Below, one piece after another: positions 9,621 to 18,582 of a stretch of 64,000 bases of DNA (the stretch's first letter is position 1; each line of letters begins with the position of its first letter). Origin of the DNA: Actinocrispum wychmicini (GTDB taxonomy: Bacteria > Actinomycetota > Actinomycetes > Mycobacteriales > Pseudonocardiaceae); contig NZ_SLWS01000002.1 in NCBI RefSeq assembly GCF_004345645.1, positions 1,240,001 to 1,304,000 on the forward strand. Direction: 5' to 3'. A model generated the notes under the pieces. That model was given only the letters and a program-made list of their open reading frames with translations, had not been told where the DNA came from and did not search any database. Both the position numbers and the translations under genes were made by a program.

Positions 9621-9881
9621 TGGTGTCACGCTCACGGCATCCTCGCTCGGGCCGTGGGCATTGACCCCGCTGGAAGCCGGGCGCCTCCGCGGAGCTGTGC
9701 GAGACGCCCTGCTCACCCTCGACCGACTCGCGGGCAACGGACGCGCATCAACCTCGACATCCCCGAAAGCGATTTCGCCACCCTGCTCGCGACAATCGAC
9801 ACCATCGCGACGAAGCTGCGCGCAACCTCACCTCACTTCACCGACTCCACCCCAGCAACACCCACCCTCCGCGCGGTCTAG
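9553..9881 (+). CDS. Small conserved-type protein, probably frameshifted
   Basis: From GTG 9553 the frame encodes VRCRDGHGRRARLRIRLTAS and then LGPWALTPLEAGRLRGAVRD, a small beta-alpha protein of a type often found before XRE-DUF5753 regulators. After about residue 62 that frame turns Ser/Pro-rich, while an adjacent frame reads RINLDIPESDFATLLATIDT and ends at 9881, nine bases before the XRE gene. Joining the two makes one sensible protein of about 109 residues. A one-base indel near 9735-9750 is the simplest explanation. Alternatively these are two overlapping genes. Confidence 0.4.
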
Positions 9882-9889
9882 GCACCACC

Positions 9890-10747
9890 ATGGCACGCAA
9901 CCGACCACCCGGCTACCACACCCGACTCCTCAGCCGCGCCCTGACCACCCTCCGCAACCGCAACGGGATGACCCAAGACGAGGCCGGGCACCAGATCGGC
10001 ATCCGACCGCAGAAAGTAAGCCGCATCGAACTCGGCCAACTCCCCGACATCCTCACCCTGCGGGCACTCCTGGACATCTACAACGTCCCCGTCAGTGAAT
10101 ACCATGAATACGAAGTCATCCGGCAGAAAGCCGCTGCACGTCACTGGTGGAACGGTCTGCGCCGCAACGATGAGACCTACCTCAGCATGGAACACGAGGC
10201 TTCCAGGATCCGCGACGTCCAGACTCTCCACCTGCCAGCACTCCTCCAGACCGACGACTACCTCACCACCCGGCTCACCACAGCGGCGTACCCACCCAGC
10301 ACCACCCGAATCGGCGCCGAACTCCAGGCCCTCCAACACCGGTGCCGCTTGCTCGACGAACACCCCGTGCGGCTTGACGCCCTCATCTACCAACCAGTAC
10401 TGGACGCGCCGCTCAGCCGCGACCAACTCACGCACCTGCTCCGAAGATCCGAACAGGACAACATCACGATCCAGGTCGTCTCCCATCGGCAATTCCATGC
10501 CGGGATGGACGGATCGTTCACCCTTCTGTCCTTTCCAGACGGCAGCGAGCCAGATCTCGTGTATACGCGGGACCCGATCGGCTGTCGTTTCACCCAAGAC
10601 CGCCTGCCAGTCTCCAACCTCCGCCGCACCTTCCGTCAACTAGCCAAGTCCGCCATGAGTCCTCGCGATTCCCGCAGCTATCTCATGAAGCGACTGACCG
10701 AGGTCAGCGCGGATTCCGCCCGCGCCCGAGAGATCGCCACCTCATGA
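9890..10747 (+). CDS. XRE-family regulator with DUF5753 domain
   Basis: 285 residues. The N-terminal HTH (residues 13-70: LSRALTTLRNRNGMTQDEAG, then GIRPQKVSRIELGQLPD) is a classic XRE fold. The C-terminal ligand-binding-like DUF5753 region follows, with EHEASRIRDVQTLHLPALLQ, the YQPVLDAPLS segment and GMDGSFTLLSFPD. Such regulators are abundant in Streptomyces and Pseudonocardia relatives, where they are usually followed by a small DUF397 gene. No DUF397 gene is seen here; an unknown gene overlaps by ATGA instead. Confidence 0.85.
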   Translation: MARNRPPGYHTRLLSRALTTLRNRNGMTQDEAGHQIGIRPQKVSRIELGQLPDILTLRALLDIYNVPVSEYHEYEVIRQKAAARHWWNGLRRNDETYLSMEHEASRIRDVQTLHLPALLQTDDYLTTRLTTAAYPPSTTRIGAELQALQHRCRLLDEHPVRLDALIYQPVLDAPLSRDQLTHLLRRSEQDNITIQVVSHRQFHAGMDGSFTLLSFPDGSEPDLVYTRDPIGCRFTQDRLPVSNLRRTFRQLAKSAMSPRDSRSYLMKRLTEVSADSARAREIATS

Positions 10748-11139
10748 GTAACCAGACCCTAATCACAGAAGCGTTTCGTATCGATCGAGGTGGCGCAGTC
10801 CGCGCGCGCAGCATCGCGGAAGTGCGGCGTATCACCACGATCCCGACCGGGCACAGGAAGAACATGCCGCTGCGGATGCAGGCAGGCCCCGCTGTTCGCT
10901 GCCGATCAGCCACGACGAACGCACCACCTCGGCCCCGGCCAACAGCCTGCACCAGTTTCGCCACCGCAGTCGAACTGTGCGGTCCGTACCACCAGCACCG
11001 GGTCAACGTTGTCGCCCAGTTCGTAGTTGACTGCCGACGGCCGGGGTCCCGAAAATCTCGCAGCCGTCTCGACTCGCACCGACGAACCCTGCGGGGTGGC
11101 GTACTACGGACCCGGTCGCCTGCTCATGGCCTCGATTAG
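10744..11139 (+). CDS. Uncertain ORF coupled to the XRE gene
   Basis: Its ATG overlaps the XRE stop (ATGA), which supports translation. The first 45 residues (ITEAFRIDRGGAVRARSIAE, VRRITTIPTGHRKNMPLRM) look like protein. The rest is Arg/Pro/Ser-rich and may be a wrong frame after an indel near 10880. No family recognised. If this ORF is not real, 10748-11173 holds nothing else I can support. Confidence 0.35.
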   Translation: MSNQTLITEAFRIDRGGAVRARSIAEVRRITTIPTGHRKNMPLRMQAGPAVRCRSATTNAPPRPRPTACTSFATAVELCGPYHQHRVNVVAQFVVDCRRPGSRKSRSRLDSHRRTLRGGVLRTRSPAHGLD

Positions 11140-11173
11140 GAACGTCGCCCTGTGAGTACACTGTGGAGGTCTT

Positions 11174-11632
11174 GTGAACGCAGAACTGCTGCGAGAAAGG
11201 GAAATCTTTGTGGCTGATATGGCCGCGAGCCCAATTCGTGCTGATGAGCTCAGTCCTCGGCTGATCGTGCACACCGTCCGAGCACGCGGTGACCTGCTTG
11301 TGCTGCGCGGCAAGCAGGTCGGGTGGCTCGATGAGCTGTTCCCGGGCAACCGTTGTCCGTTGAGCGGCTCGCTGGCCACCCCACGTGTGGATAACGGGAC
11401 GGACACGCGGATCGAGCGCATGTTCCCGGACGACCCGCTCTACTGGTGGCGAGCCACCACCGTCGACGGCGGTCGACGAATATCGATGGACTCGAAGCTG
11501 TACACCAGCGCGGTCTCCCCGATCAGCCGCCGCTCCACCGACGCTGCGGTCAACGATGACAACACCGCTCACCTCGCCACGTGCCAGTGGGACAAGACGA
11601 GGGCCAAGTTCGGTCTGGTGTCTTACCAATGA
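11174..11632 (+). CDS. Unknown protein
   Basis: 152 residues from a GTG with TGGAGG close upstream. A helical start (LLREREIFVADMAAS) is followed by a mixed segment with a GKQVGWLDELFPGNRCPLS stretch and PLYWWRATTVDGG. No transmembrane segment or known motif. The stop overlaps the next gene's start (ATGA), so the two form an operon. An antisense frame is also open, but the ribosome binding site and coupling favour this strand. Confidence 0.5.
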   Translation: MNAELLREREIFVADMAASPIRADELSPRLIVHTVRARGDLLVLRGKQVGWLDELFPGNRCPLSGSLATPRVDNGTDTRIERMFPDDPLYWWRATTVDGGRRISMDSKLYTSAVSPISRRSTDAAVNDDNTAHLATCQWDKTRAKFGLVSYQ

Positions 11633-12168
11633 CGAGCCATCCGCATGACAACGGTCGTGACGAGTACTCCGGCCGCACCACCGAACATCTCCCGTCGCAG
11701 TCGGCCGGCACCGTGTACGAGAGGGCGGCGGCCGGCTACCGAACCCGGTTGGGTTGGCGGGTCTATGCCCTGGACACGACGGTATGGATCACACCAGGCG
11801 CGCCCGTGGAAGCCTTCACCGTGCCGCGCGCGATGGGCGAACTCGCCCTGGCTCGCCTCCAGGCGCGGAGCATTCCCCTTCCGGTGATCAACATTCCGGG
11901 ACCACCTGACCGGTGGGCCCTGCTTGTCCAGCCCAGCAATGACGCGCGCGGCGACATCCTGGACATGTTCGTCGACTACGACATCGGCTACGCCTATTCC
12001 GGCCATCACCACGGCCGCACCTCTGACTGGGGCATCGACCTGCCGCCCACCCGCCATCCCGGCCACGAAACCCTGTCATGGATCACCCCCGCTGACTCAC
12101 CCCTGCCAGCGGCATGGAACGTTGCCCACATACTCGCCGGCATCCTCACCGGTCCAACTGGCGAGTAA
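11629..12168 (+). CDS. Unknown protein, weakly Prim-Pol-like
   Basis: 179 residues, ATG overlapping the upstream stop. The YRTRLGWRVYALDTTVWITPG start and a later WALLVQPSNDARGD segment resemble the N-terminal part of small proteins related to bifunctional primase/polymerase domains in actinomycetes. The catalytic acidic pair of that domain is not evident, so this is only a weak structural hint. The operon partner upstream is unknown too. Confidence 0.5.
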   Translation: MTSHPHDNGRDEYSGRTTEHLPSQSAGTVYERAAAGYRTRLGWRVYALDTTVWITPGAPVEAFTVPRAMGELALARLQARSIPLPVINIPGPPDRWALLVQPSNDARGDILDMFVDYDIGYAYSGHHHGRTSDWGIDLPPTRHPGHETLSWITPADSPLPAAWNVAHILAGILTGPTGE

Positions 12169-12366
12169 CAGTGGCGATCTGATTATCCATTGGTCGACGC
12201 AGTTGCGGCGCGACCAGCGCCGTTGCCTGAAGCGGTTCCGCCGGCCGAGTGAATTCGAGCCATCGCCTGGAACGCTTTGTTCACCTGTTGCCTCGAACCG
12301 GTGACACGCACTGAAGCCAAAGCGCTACGGTATGCACCGACACGCCGACTTGGGGAGGTCACAAGG

Positions 12367-12921
12367 ATGGCGGAGGGCGCGGCGCCCAGCAGTAGCAGCG
12401 GGACGACCCCGGCACCAATCGGGAGCACGCCGAGACCCCCTGATCCCCACAAGATCGACGAGATCAATGCCGAAGCGGCGCAGGCGCGCGCCACCGCTCA
12501 AGCCAACAATCCTTACGACCCTGGTAGCGACGGCGTCGACTCCAACCGCGTTGTCGTCAGGCGTCAACGCGCAGAGGCTGCTACCCAGGCCGCGACCGGA
12601 GCGGGGTTTCAGTTCACTCCTAAAGAGGTAGAACATCAACTCACGCATTGCCACGAGCAGATCGCCGACCTCACGGCTGATCTCCGGTCAGCCCAGCGTG
12701 CCAAGGATATCGTGCGTGAGCCCGCACCAGACGACGCAAGCGTGGCACTGGCCAACGCGGTGCGGGACATGTTCAGTAGCACCATTGACGTGGTCAACGC
12801 CGATATCGCCTACGTGACAGACTGGCAGAGCAAGCTCGTCATGGCCAAGAACCAGTACATGGCCAATGAGCACTTGACCGAGCAACAATGGCAGCGACTG
12901 GCCCAAGGACTCCCGGAATGA
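12367..12921 (+). CDS. Helical protein heading the type VII secretion operon
   Basis: The ATG at 12367 is preceded by GGGGAGG. 184 residues: an Ala/Ser/Pro-rich start, then a long helical part (FTPKEVEHQLTHCHEQIADL, RDMFSSTIDVVNADIAYVTD) ending with EHLTEQQWQRLAQGLPE. Its length and position before a DUF3558 lipoprotein and a PPE gene match the first gene of many Pseudonocardiaceae type VII secretion substrate operons. It could be a helical secretion partner. The stop overlaps the next start (ATGA). Confidence 0.6.
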   Translation: MAEGAAPSSSSGTTPAPIGSTPRPPDPHKIDEINAEAAQARATAQANNPYDPGSDGVDSNRVVVRRQRAEAATQAATGAGFQFTPKEVEHQLTHCHEQIADLTADLRSAQRAKDIVREPAPDDASVALANAVRDMFSSTIDVVNADIAYVTDWQSKLVMAKNQYMANEHLTEQQWQRLAQGLPE

Positions 12922-13535
12922 AGCGCATGGCGTGGGGCGCCGTGCTCGCGATCAGCGCGACGGCGTTGCTGGCAGGTTGCTCGTCCCCGACGCCAGGCCA
13001 AGCGCAAGCGTCACCAACGGGTCAGACCACGACCAGTACGGTGACGCAGGACGGCCCCACGAGCAGCGGCAGCCCCAGCCCGGCGCCCAAGGTGACGAAG
13101 CCGTTGGATGCGTCGAAGATGGTTGCCAACCCCTGCTCAGCGTTGACGCCGGACGACGTCACGTCGCTGCGCATCACCAAGCCGCTGACCAAGGCCACTA
13201 CGGACGCGACCGGTTCGGATTGCGGATGGACCGGCGAATCTGGTGGCACCATTGGGATTAGCTGGGTGACCGCGAATACTAGCGGCCTGTCGGACCTGTA
13301 CGCCAAGGCGTCCACGATTGCGTACTGGCAGCCGGTCACGGTGGATGGCTACCCAGCCGCGTTCGGAGATTCGATCAAAGACGAGCGGCCTCAAGGTGTT
13401 TGCGCGCTGAATGTCGCGGTAAACGATCACCTGTACTTCTTCTCACAGTTTGTGAACCCGTCGAATGCTGGGCAGTCGTGTGAGCTGGCACGACAAGCGG
13501 CGTCGTACGTGCTCAAGAATTTGGGGAGTTCGTGA
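12918..13535 (+). CDS. DUF3558-family lipoprotein
   Basis: 205 residues with a lipoprotein signal peptide ending in the lipobox LLAGC (Cys at about 20). A Ser/Thr/Pro linker leads to a compact domain with NPCSALTPDDVTSL, SDCGWTG, the GYPAAF segment and CALNVAVNDHLYFF. This cysteine pattern is typical of DUF3558, lipoproteins often encoded with PPE and EspG genes. It is probably anchored outside the membrane. It is coupled on both sides by 4-base overlaps. Confidence 0.8.
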   Translation: MKRMAWGAVLAISATALLAGCSSPTPGQAQASPTGQTTTSTVTQDGPTSSGSPSPAPKVTKPLDASKMVANPCSALTPDDVTSLRITKPLTKATTDATGSDCGWTGESGGTIGISWVTANTSGLSDLYAKASTIAYWQPVTVDGYPAAFGDSIKDERPQGVCALNVAVNDHLYFFSQFVNPSNAGQSCELARQAASYVLKNLGSS

Positions 13536-14953
13536 TGGACGCTCAAGCGATCTTCGACAACTTCCACACCCACGCCACGGGCACGCAGCACCTGATGGCG
13601 GCGGCACAGATCGCACAGCAAGTGGCCGCCAAGTACCAAGATCGAGCGCTGGCGACACAGCAGATGATCGACACCATCCAGTCGGGTTGGAAAGGCGACG
13701 GCGCGGAGGCCGCATCCCAAGGGCTGGCACCGTTGGCGGAGAACGCCCTCAACAGCCACCAACAACTCGGCACCGGCCAAGACATCGTCAGCCACCAGGT
13801 CGACTCGTTCCACACAGCGGCGTCCCAGGTGCAGCCCGTACCGCCAGCACCATCAATGACCGACGTCATCAGCGTACTGTCCGGTGGGAACCCGCAAACG
13901 ATCCTGAATCAGATTGAGCAACGCCACGCCGCACAACAGTCCAATGTGGATGCCTACAGCCGGTATGTTGCGGCCAGTCAGTACAACACCACCAACGTGC
14001 CGACCTTGAACGCGCTCAGCACGTCCGGTGCGCCGGTGTCAGTAGTGCCGCCGCCTACCACGCCCATTTCCGGGCCACAGGGCGCCGGCACAGGGCCGCA
14101 CGTATCAGGCCAGTCGGGATCGGATACGCGACCTACGCTCGGGTCCCCACCAGGGTTGACCCAGGACTCGACAGGTCGGGTCGGGTCCGCGGCGGGCGTG
14201 GCGGGGTCCGGCGGGCCCGCCGCTGGTGGTTCGTCCGGCCTGACCAGCAGGTCGGGTGCTGGCCCGGTGGCGCCACCGCCTACCGTGTCACCACCGATTC
14301 CGGTGGGACCGCCCGCAGATTCGGGCCCGGTCGGCCCAGTCGGTCGTGGGCCGGTGAACCCGATCATTCCGGTCGGTGGCCTGCCCGTGGGTGGAGGCGG
14401 GCCGGGGCGGAACGTGCCGCCGTCGACGGGTGCACCGGGATCGGGTGGCTTACGGCCTGGGTCTGGCTCGCTGCAGCCGGGCGAGGGCGCAGGCCTGCGT
14501 GGTGGTTCGGGTCCGCGCAGCGGCGGTGGTCTGGGGATGCCGGGAGAGCCGACCGTTGGAGGGCCGCGTTCGCGTGCTGGCGGTTCGGTGGCGGGGCAGC
14601 CGGGGTCGGGTGCACGTGTGGGCGGCGGCTTGCCGGTGGACGAGGAGAACCCGCGCGCTGGTGCCCGTGGCGGTGCCGCACCGGGGGTGGCTGCCGAAGA
14701 GGAGGCGATAGCCTCGAAACGCAGCGGTGCGACCGGGCGTCCGACGTCCTCTGCCACTGGTCCGGTGGCGGGTGGCCGTGGCGCCAAGGACGGTGAGGAC
14801 GCTGAGCACAAGCGCCGGTACGGCTTGGCCGAGGACGGCGAGGAGCGGTTCGGCACGGACGAGAGGACCGTTCCTCCGGTGATCGGCGAAACCGCGATCG
14901 ACCGGGAGCGGCGCCTGGCCCAAGAAGCGGGCCGTCACCGCCGCGAGCACTGA
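13532..14953 (+). CDS. PPE-like type VII secretion substrate
   Basis: 473 residues; GTG 13532 overlaps the lipoprotein stop and an ATG follows at 13535. Residues 1-150 form the helical PPE/WXG-like hairpin (AQQVAAKYQDRALATQQMID, turn motif SGWKGDGAEA). The remaining 320 residues are a low-complexity Gly/Pro/Ser tail ending in charged EDGEERFGTDERTVPPVIGE. Proteins with this layout are secreted by ESX systems after recognition by an EspG chaperone, which is encoded next. No enzymatic domain is seen. Confidence 0.8.
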   Translation: MMDAQAIFDNFHTHATGTQHLMAAAQIAQQVAAKYQDRALATQQMIDTIQSGWKGDGAEAASQGLAPLAENALNSHQQLGTGQDIVSHQVDSFHTAASQVQPVPPAPSMTDVISVLSGGNPQTILNQIEQRHAAQQSNVDAYSRYVAASQYNTTNVPTLNALSTSGAPVSVVPPPTTPISGPQGAGTGPHVSGQSGSDTRPTLGSPPGLTQDSTGRVGSAAGVAGSGGPAAGGSSGLTSRSGAGPVAPPPTVSPPIPVGPPADSGPVGPVGRGPVNPIIPVGGLPVGGGGPGRNVPPSTGAPGSGGLRPGSGSLQPGEGAGLRGGSGPRSGGGLGMPGEPTVGGPRSRAGGSVAGQPGSGARVGGGLPVDEENPRAGARGGAAPGVAAEEEAIASKRSGATGRPTSSATGPVAGGRGAKDGEDAEHKRRYGLAEDGEERFGTDERTVPPVIGETAIDRERRLAQEAGRHRREH

Positions 14954-14989
14954 CCGGCCACAAAGGACATGCTCCAAAGGGGAGGGCGG

Positions 14990-15724
14990 GTGTTGTCACG
15001 GCCGGTGACGATCACTGTGGGCGCCCTGGCAGACATGCTGCGCATCCACCGGGTGGGTGAGTTACCCATTGTGTTGCAACCAGACCCGACCTGGAACGAC
15101 CCCACAGCTGACCAGCACGCCGCGGAGGCGGCGTGGCAGGAGTTCACCAAGGTCGGCCTGGCCCGCCGGTCGGGCCGGCTGGATGGTGACACGGTGGACA
15201 CGTTGCATGTGCTGGCCCGCCCCAGCGTCGAGTACTTGGCGGTCGTGCTGGGCGAGGACTACCAGGACGGTGTGGTGGTGGCTGCACGCGGTGATGAGAC
15301 GGTGATCGCCTACCGGGCCGGGGAGACTGTCACGTTGACCAGCGTCCGGGCCGCGTCTGGGCCGGAAACGTTGCTGCGGCAGATTCCCGACGCCCCACCA
15401 GCGCCGATCGAGGCGGTCAATGTACCTGTCAACGGTCTCGCCGAGGAGGCCCGCGACTCCTTCGCCGACGCATCATCCGCAGCGCGTGACTCGCGCACTA
15501 TGGCGATGCTGAGGCGGCAGCAGGTGGTTTGTCAGGGCGAGCTGTACGTGGGGGTCCGCGACGCCTATGGCCGTTATCGGCGCAGCCCGGCGGTCCAGTT
15601 CCAGGACTATCCCGCTGGGCGCGTGCTCGTGGTCATCAGCGGCGGCTATCTGTCGATCGTCCCGGCTACCAAAGTTGTGTTGCGGGACCGACTTCGGGCC
15701 GCGTACAGGGAGCTGGTGCAGTGA
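14990..15724 (+). CDS. EspG-family secretion chaperone
   Basis: From the GTG at 14990 (GGGGAGGGCGGG upstream) 244 residues follow the ESX secretion-associated EspG family: early ADMLRIHRVGELPIVLQPDP, central VDTLHVLARPSVEYLAVVLG, and C-terminal FQDYPAGRVLVVISGGYLSI. EspG proteins bind the tip of PE-PPE helices in the cytoplasm and keep the substrates soluble. Its place right behind the PPE-like gene fits. A TTG-led longer form starting at 14969 is less likely. Confidence 0.8.
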   Translation: MLSRPVTITVGALADMLRIHRVGELPIVLQPDPTWNDPTADQHAAEAAWQEFTKVGLARRSGRLDGDTVDTLHVLARPSVEYLAVVLGEDYQDGVVVAARGDETVIAYRAGETVTLTSVRAASGPETLLRQIPDAPPAPIEAVNVPVNGLAEEARDSFADASSAARDSRTMAMLRRQQVVCQGELYVGVRDAYGRYRRSPAVQFQDYPAGRVLVVISGGYLSIVPATKVVLRDRLRAAYRELVQ

Positions 15725-15831
15725 CTGCATTCGTCGGCGAGGAGCCAGCGTGGTGAGCATGTTCCGTCGCATGCGAAAGTGGAGTGTCCGGCATGCTTTC
15801 GGGCAGAACGTCATGGAATCGAGGGGTGGGT

Positions 15832-16311
15832 ATGTCTGCTGACGTGGAGCGGCTTGCCGCTGAGTTCGCGAAGTTTCAGTCCAAGATCCAAGATGCGGAG
15901 CTGAGGTTCAGCGGCGTCGGTGAGATGCAGGACCAGGTGGCACGACTGGAGGTCGTGGCGACCTCGTCGGATCGCACGGTGCGGGTTGTCGCGGGTGCCG
16001 GTGGCGCGGTGACGGACATCCAGCTCACGCCGGACGCCGTCCGCCAGCCGGCCCCGGCGCTGGCCGCCACGATCATGGCCACGCTGCGGGAGGCGGTCGC
16101 CGAGGCTGTCCGCCGTCAGGCCGACATCGTGGACGAAGCGGTGGGCGCCGGGTTCGGCCTGAACACCGCGGATCAGGTTCGCCAAGCCCAGGTCGAGGCG
16201 CTGGGAACCGCCGTCGACGAGCTGCCGTCACACAGCAAACCGGACCGCTCGGCCCGGTCGGATGACGACGACTTCAGCCAGGACACGATCTACCGCCACC
16301 CGTGGCGATAG
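15832..16311 (+). CDS. YbaB/EbfC-family protein
   Basis: 159 residues from the ATG at 15832 with GAGGGGTGGG upstream. The YbaB/EbfC fold is visible: long first helix VERLAAEFAKFQSKIQDAEL, strands with VEVVATSSDRTVRVVAGAGG-like sequence, the GAVTDIQLTPDAVRQ step and a final helix LREAVAEAVRRQADIVDEAV. YbaB proteins form dimers that bind DNA, but paralogues in ESX clusters have no established role. The acidic tail SDDDDFSQDTIY is typical of such paralogues. Confidence 0.75.
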   Translation: MSADVERLAAEFAKFQSKIQDAELRFSGVGEMQDQVARLEVVATSSDRTVRVVAGAGGAVTDIQLTPDAVRQPAPALAATIMATLREAVAEAVRRQADIVDEAVGAGFGLNTADQVRQAQVEALGTAVDELPSHSKPDRSARSDDDDFSQDTIYRHPWR

Positions 16312-16324
16312 GAGGGCGACACCG

Positions 16325-16660
16325 ATGAGCAGCCCCAACGACGGGATCAAGGTCGACGTGGCGGCGCTGACGGCCTACGCGCGACAACTCGGCTACTACG
16401 AGACCGAGGCGGACAAGTTCGGCGGTGCCATCGACCAGGCCGATGTGACCAACGAGGCGTGGGGCCTGATAGGCGTGTGGGCCAAGAAGTCCTACACCGA
16501 CCGGCTGACTGAGTTGCGATCGCTCTTGGACGAGATGAAGCAGGGTGTGGACACACTGACATCGAAGATCTCCGAGAGCGCCGCCATCTACCAGGGCGCC
16601 GAAGACGACAAGGTGATCACGTTCGGCCAGCACGAAGCCACGATCGACGGTCCGCGCTGA
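16325..16660 (+). CDS. EspC/WXG100-like type VII secretion target
   Basis: 111 residues; ATG 16325 preceded by AGGAGGG. The start VDVAALTAYARQLGYYETEA and a helical hairpin with a central turn (NEAWGLIGVWAKKSY) match the DUF2580/EspC-like secretion targets, which are of WXG100 size. It lies between the YbaB-like gene and a large helical protein and is probably exported with it. Confidence 0.75.
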   Translation: MSSPNDGIKVDVAALTAYARQLGYYETEADKFGGAIDQADVTNEAWGLIGVWAKKSYTDRLTELRSLLDEMKQGVDTLTSKISESAAIYQGAEDDKVITFGQHEATIDGPR

Positions 16661-16671
16661 AGGGGACAGGG

Positions 16672-17805
16672 ATGACCGAACCGAAGAAGAGCATCGCCGA
16701 CAGACTGAACGTCACCCGGTACGACGAGGGCTTCGCCGCGAACGCCGACCGTGCGGCGCAGGCCACGCCGGTCGTGGGCAAGGTGTGGAACACCGGCAAG
16801 TCGATCGCCGCCCACGCACAGGAAGCGTTCAACGCCGACAACGTCGGCGACCTGGCCACGGCGGCCGGCCAGTTGGCCGCGGACGGGGCGAAGTTCGTGG
16901 GCAGCGCGGCGGCGGACGTGACGATGTTCGCCCTGGACCCGATCGGGTGGCTGGTCAGCCATGGGTTGAACATGCTGCTCGAACTGGTCCACCCGCTGCA
17001 GGACGCGCTGCACCAGGTCACCGGAGACGGTCCGGCCATCGGGCACGCCTCGGAGAACTTCGTGTCGATCGCGCAAGGCTTCGTCGCACTCGCCGACGAC
17101 TTCGAGAAGACCGGTGACACCGCCCTGAAAGACTGGCAGGACCAAGCAGGAGAGGCGGCCCGCGAGGCACTGGGAGACTTCTCGGCCGGGGTCCGCGGGG
17201 TGGCCTCCAGCGCGGGCTCGGTCGCCGAGACACTCCGGATGTGGTCGATGGTGATGGTCGTCATCGAGGAGGTGATCAAGGCCATCGTCACCGAACTGGT
17301 GTCCTGGTTGATCACCATCTGGCTGCCGGCGCTGGCCTCGTCGGTGATCACCTTGGGCGGGTCGGTCGCGGCGGCCATGACCGCGTCGATCGCCAAGGCG
17401 GCCAGTGTGTTCGCCAAGGTCACCAGGCACCTCGGCGTGTTCGGCAGGCTGCTGGAGAAGTTCATGGAGTTTCTGGGAAAGATGTCCGGGACGATCGAGC
17501 GGATCACGGCGAAGTTCCGGCTGGGCAAGGTTGTCAAGGCGGGCGATCGAAGCATCCCCGTCATCGGCAAGGTGGCTGAGCGGACGACCTTCGTCCCCAG
17601 CCGCAGGGTGGCCACGACCGCGTTCGGCACCGCGGCCGGAGTCGGTCCCCTGGCGACCGGCGCGGGCATCAAGGCCGGCATCGGCGCCGCGAAAGGCGTG
17701 GGCAAGGAAGCCTACGAAGACGTCCACGACGGCGGCCCGATCGACAAGAGCGACATCGGCGGCGGGCAGAGCGCGGCAGACACCCGCAAGAACCTCGACA
17801 TCTAA
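16672..17805 (+). CDS. Large helical putative secreted effector
   Basis: 377 residues, 11 bases after the WXG100-like gene. The first 200 residues are long amphipathic helices with WXG-like turns (FALDPIGWLVSHGLNMLLEL). The centre carries strongly hydrophobic stretches (MVMVVIEEVIKAIVTELVSW, LITIWLPALASSVITLGGSV) and the end is Gly/Lys-rich. This is the layout of ESX-exported proteins with membrane-active middles; no nuclease or glycosidase motif is seen. The next gene could be its partner or immunity protein. Confidence 0.6.
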   Translation: MTEPKKSIADRLNVTRYDEGFAANADRAAQATPVVGKVWNTGKSIAAHAQEAFNADNVGDLATAAGQLAADGAKFVGSAAADVTMFALDPIGWLVSHGLNMLLELVHPLQDALHQVTGDGPAIGHASENFVSIAQGFVALADDFEKTGDTALKDWQDQAGEAAREALGDFSAGVRGVASSAGSVAETLRMWSMVMVVIEEVIKAIVTELVSWLITIWLPALASSVITLGGSVAAAMTASIAKAASVFAKVTRHLGVFGRLLEKFMEFLGKMSGTIERITAKFRLGKVVKAGDRSIPVIGKVAERTTFVPSRRVATTAFGTAAGVGPLATGAGIKAGIGAAKGVGKEAYEDVHDGGPIDKSDIGGGQSAADTRKNLDI

Positions 17806-17821
17806 GGGGGCCTGATCGCTC

Positions 17822-18373
17822 GTGATGCCGAAACCTGAACTCCGGCAACGTGTCCGCGCATTCGCCGAGGGCCACTGGCGTCAGCCGATGGTCGTGGCCC
17901 ATCTGGGCGAGGTCGCGCCCGCGTTCGACATACCCGGCAGGCGCAAGGACGGCACCATCACAGGCGAACGACTGGTCCGCCGGTTCTTCTGGAACGTCCT
18001 GCGCGGCGCGGTCGGTGTCCCGATCAACGTCGTCCTGAGTGTCCTGGGTGGCGGCGCGGCGAACCTGTTCGCCAGGGAAGGCCACGTGACCGGGCCGGCG
18101 AACGCCCAGGCGCTCGACCTCCTCGACGCGGCAAGGCCGGCCAAGAACCCATGGCTGGTCTACTCGGAATCACACCTCGCCATCATCGACACCCCCCTCT
18201 TGTACGACCCCAAGGACAACACACCACCCGTCATCCTCTGGCACGCCACGCAACCGCACGCCCTGCAACACAATCCCCGCAAACGAATTCTCACTTGGCC
18301 CGACGGCTCAGCGTTTGAGTACCACCTCAGCATGGAGGAGGCAAACCAGCAGTTTCACGAGCGGCCCCGATGA
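17822..18373 (+). CDS. Unknown protein ending the type VII secretion operon
   Basis: 183 residues from GTG 17822, or ATG 17825. No signal peptide. A mid-protein hydrophobic stretch (NVLRGAVGVPINVVLSVLGG) is followed by a soluble part with WLVYSESHLAIIDTPLLYD and ILTWPDGSAFEYHLSMEEAN. It is co-directional with the effector-like gene, so an immunity or partner role is possible but not shown. The same frame stays open for about 300 bases after the stop (see findings). Confidence 0.6.
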   Translation: MMPKPELRQRVRAFAEGHWRQPMVVAHLGEVAPAFDIPGRRKDGTITGERLVRRFFWNVLRGAVGVPINVVLSVLGGGAANLFAREGHVTGPANAQALDLLDAARPAKNPWLVYSESHLAIIDTPLLYDPKDNTPPVILWHATQPHALQHNPRKRILTWPDGSAFEYHLSMEEANQQFHERPR

Positions 18374-18582
18374 CCCCAACCCTCCACTGTGGCTCCTCAG
18401 CACGTACCAGCCGAGCATGTCGGTCGGGTCACCCAACTCCAGCGAAAAACGAACCGGTTCCGCTCGTCGCTCATCTACGACGTCGACCTCGACGCCAGAC
18501 CGCGCCTGGTGATGTCGCCGAGGGCGGCGGTACCTCAGGCGGAGGATCTGATTACGGAGGTACTCCCGGTTGTTCTCCCTAG
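18370..18582 (+). CDS. Uncertain small ORF after the type VII secretion operon
   Basis: An ATG overlapping the previous stop (ATGA) opens 70 codons rich in Arg, Pro and Gly. An alternative frame from GTG 18389 reads more like protein (RSSLIYDVDLDARPRLVMSP) and is continuous with the previous gene except for its stop. I cannot decide which, if either, is used. Confidence 0.25.
   Translation: MTPTLHCGSSARTSRACRSGHPTPAKNEPVPLVAHLRRRPRRQTAPGDVAEGGGTSGGGSDYGGTPGCSP

Noticed and set aside
16588..17727. Two long minus-strand frames opposite the helical effector-like gene
   Set aside because: The plus-strand gene has the ribosome binding site, operon context and type VII secretion-like helices; the opposite frames are shadows.
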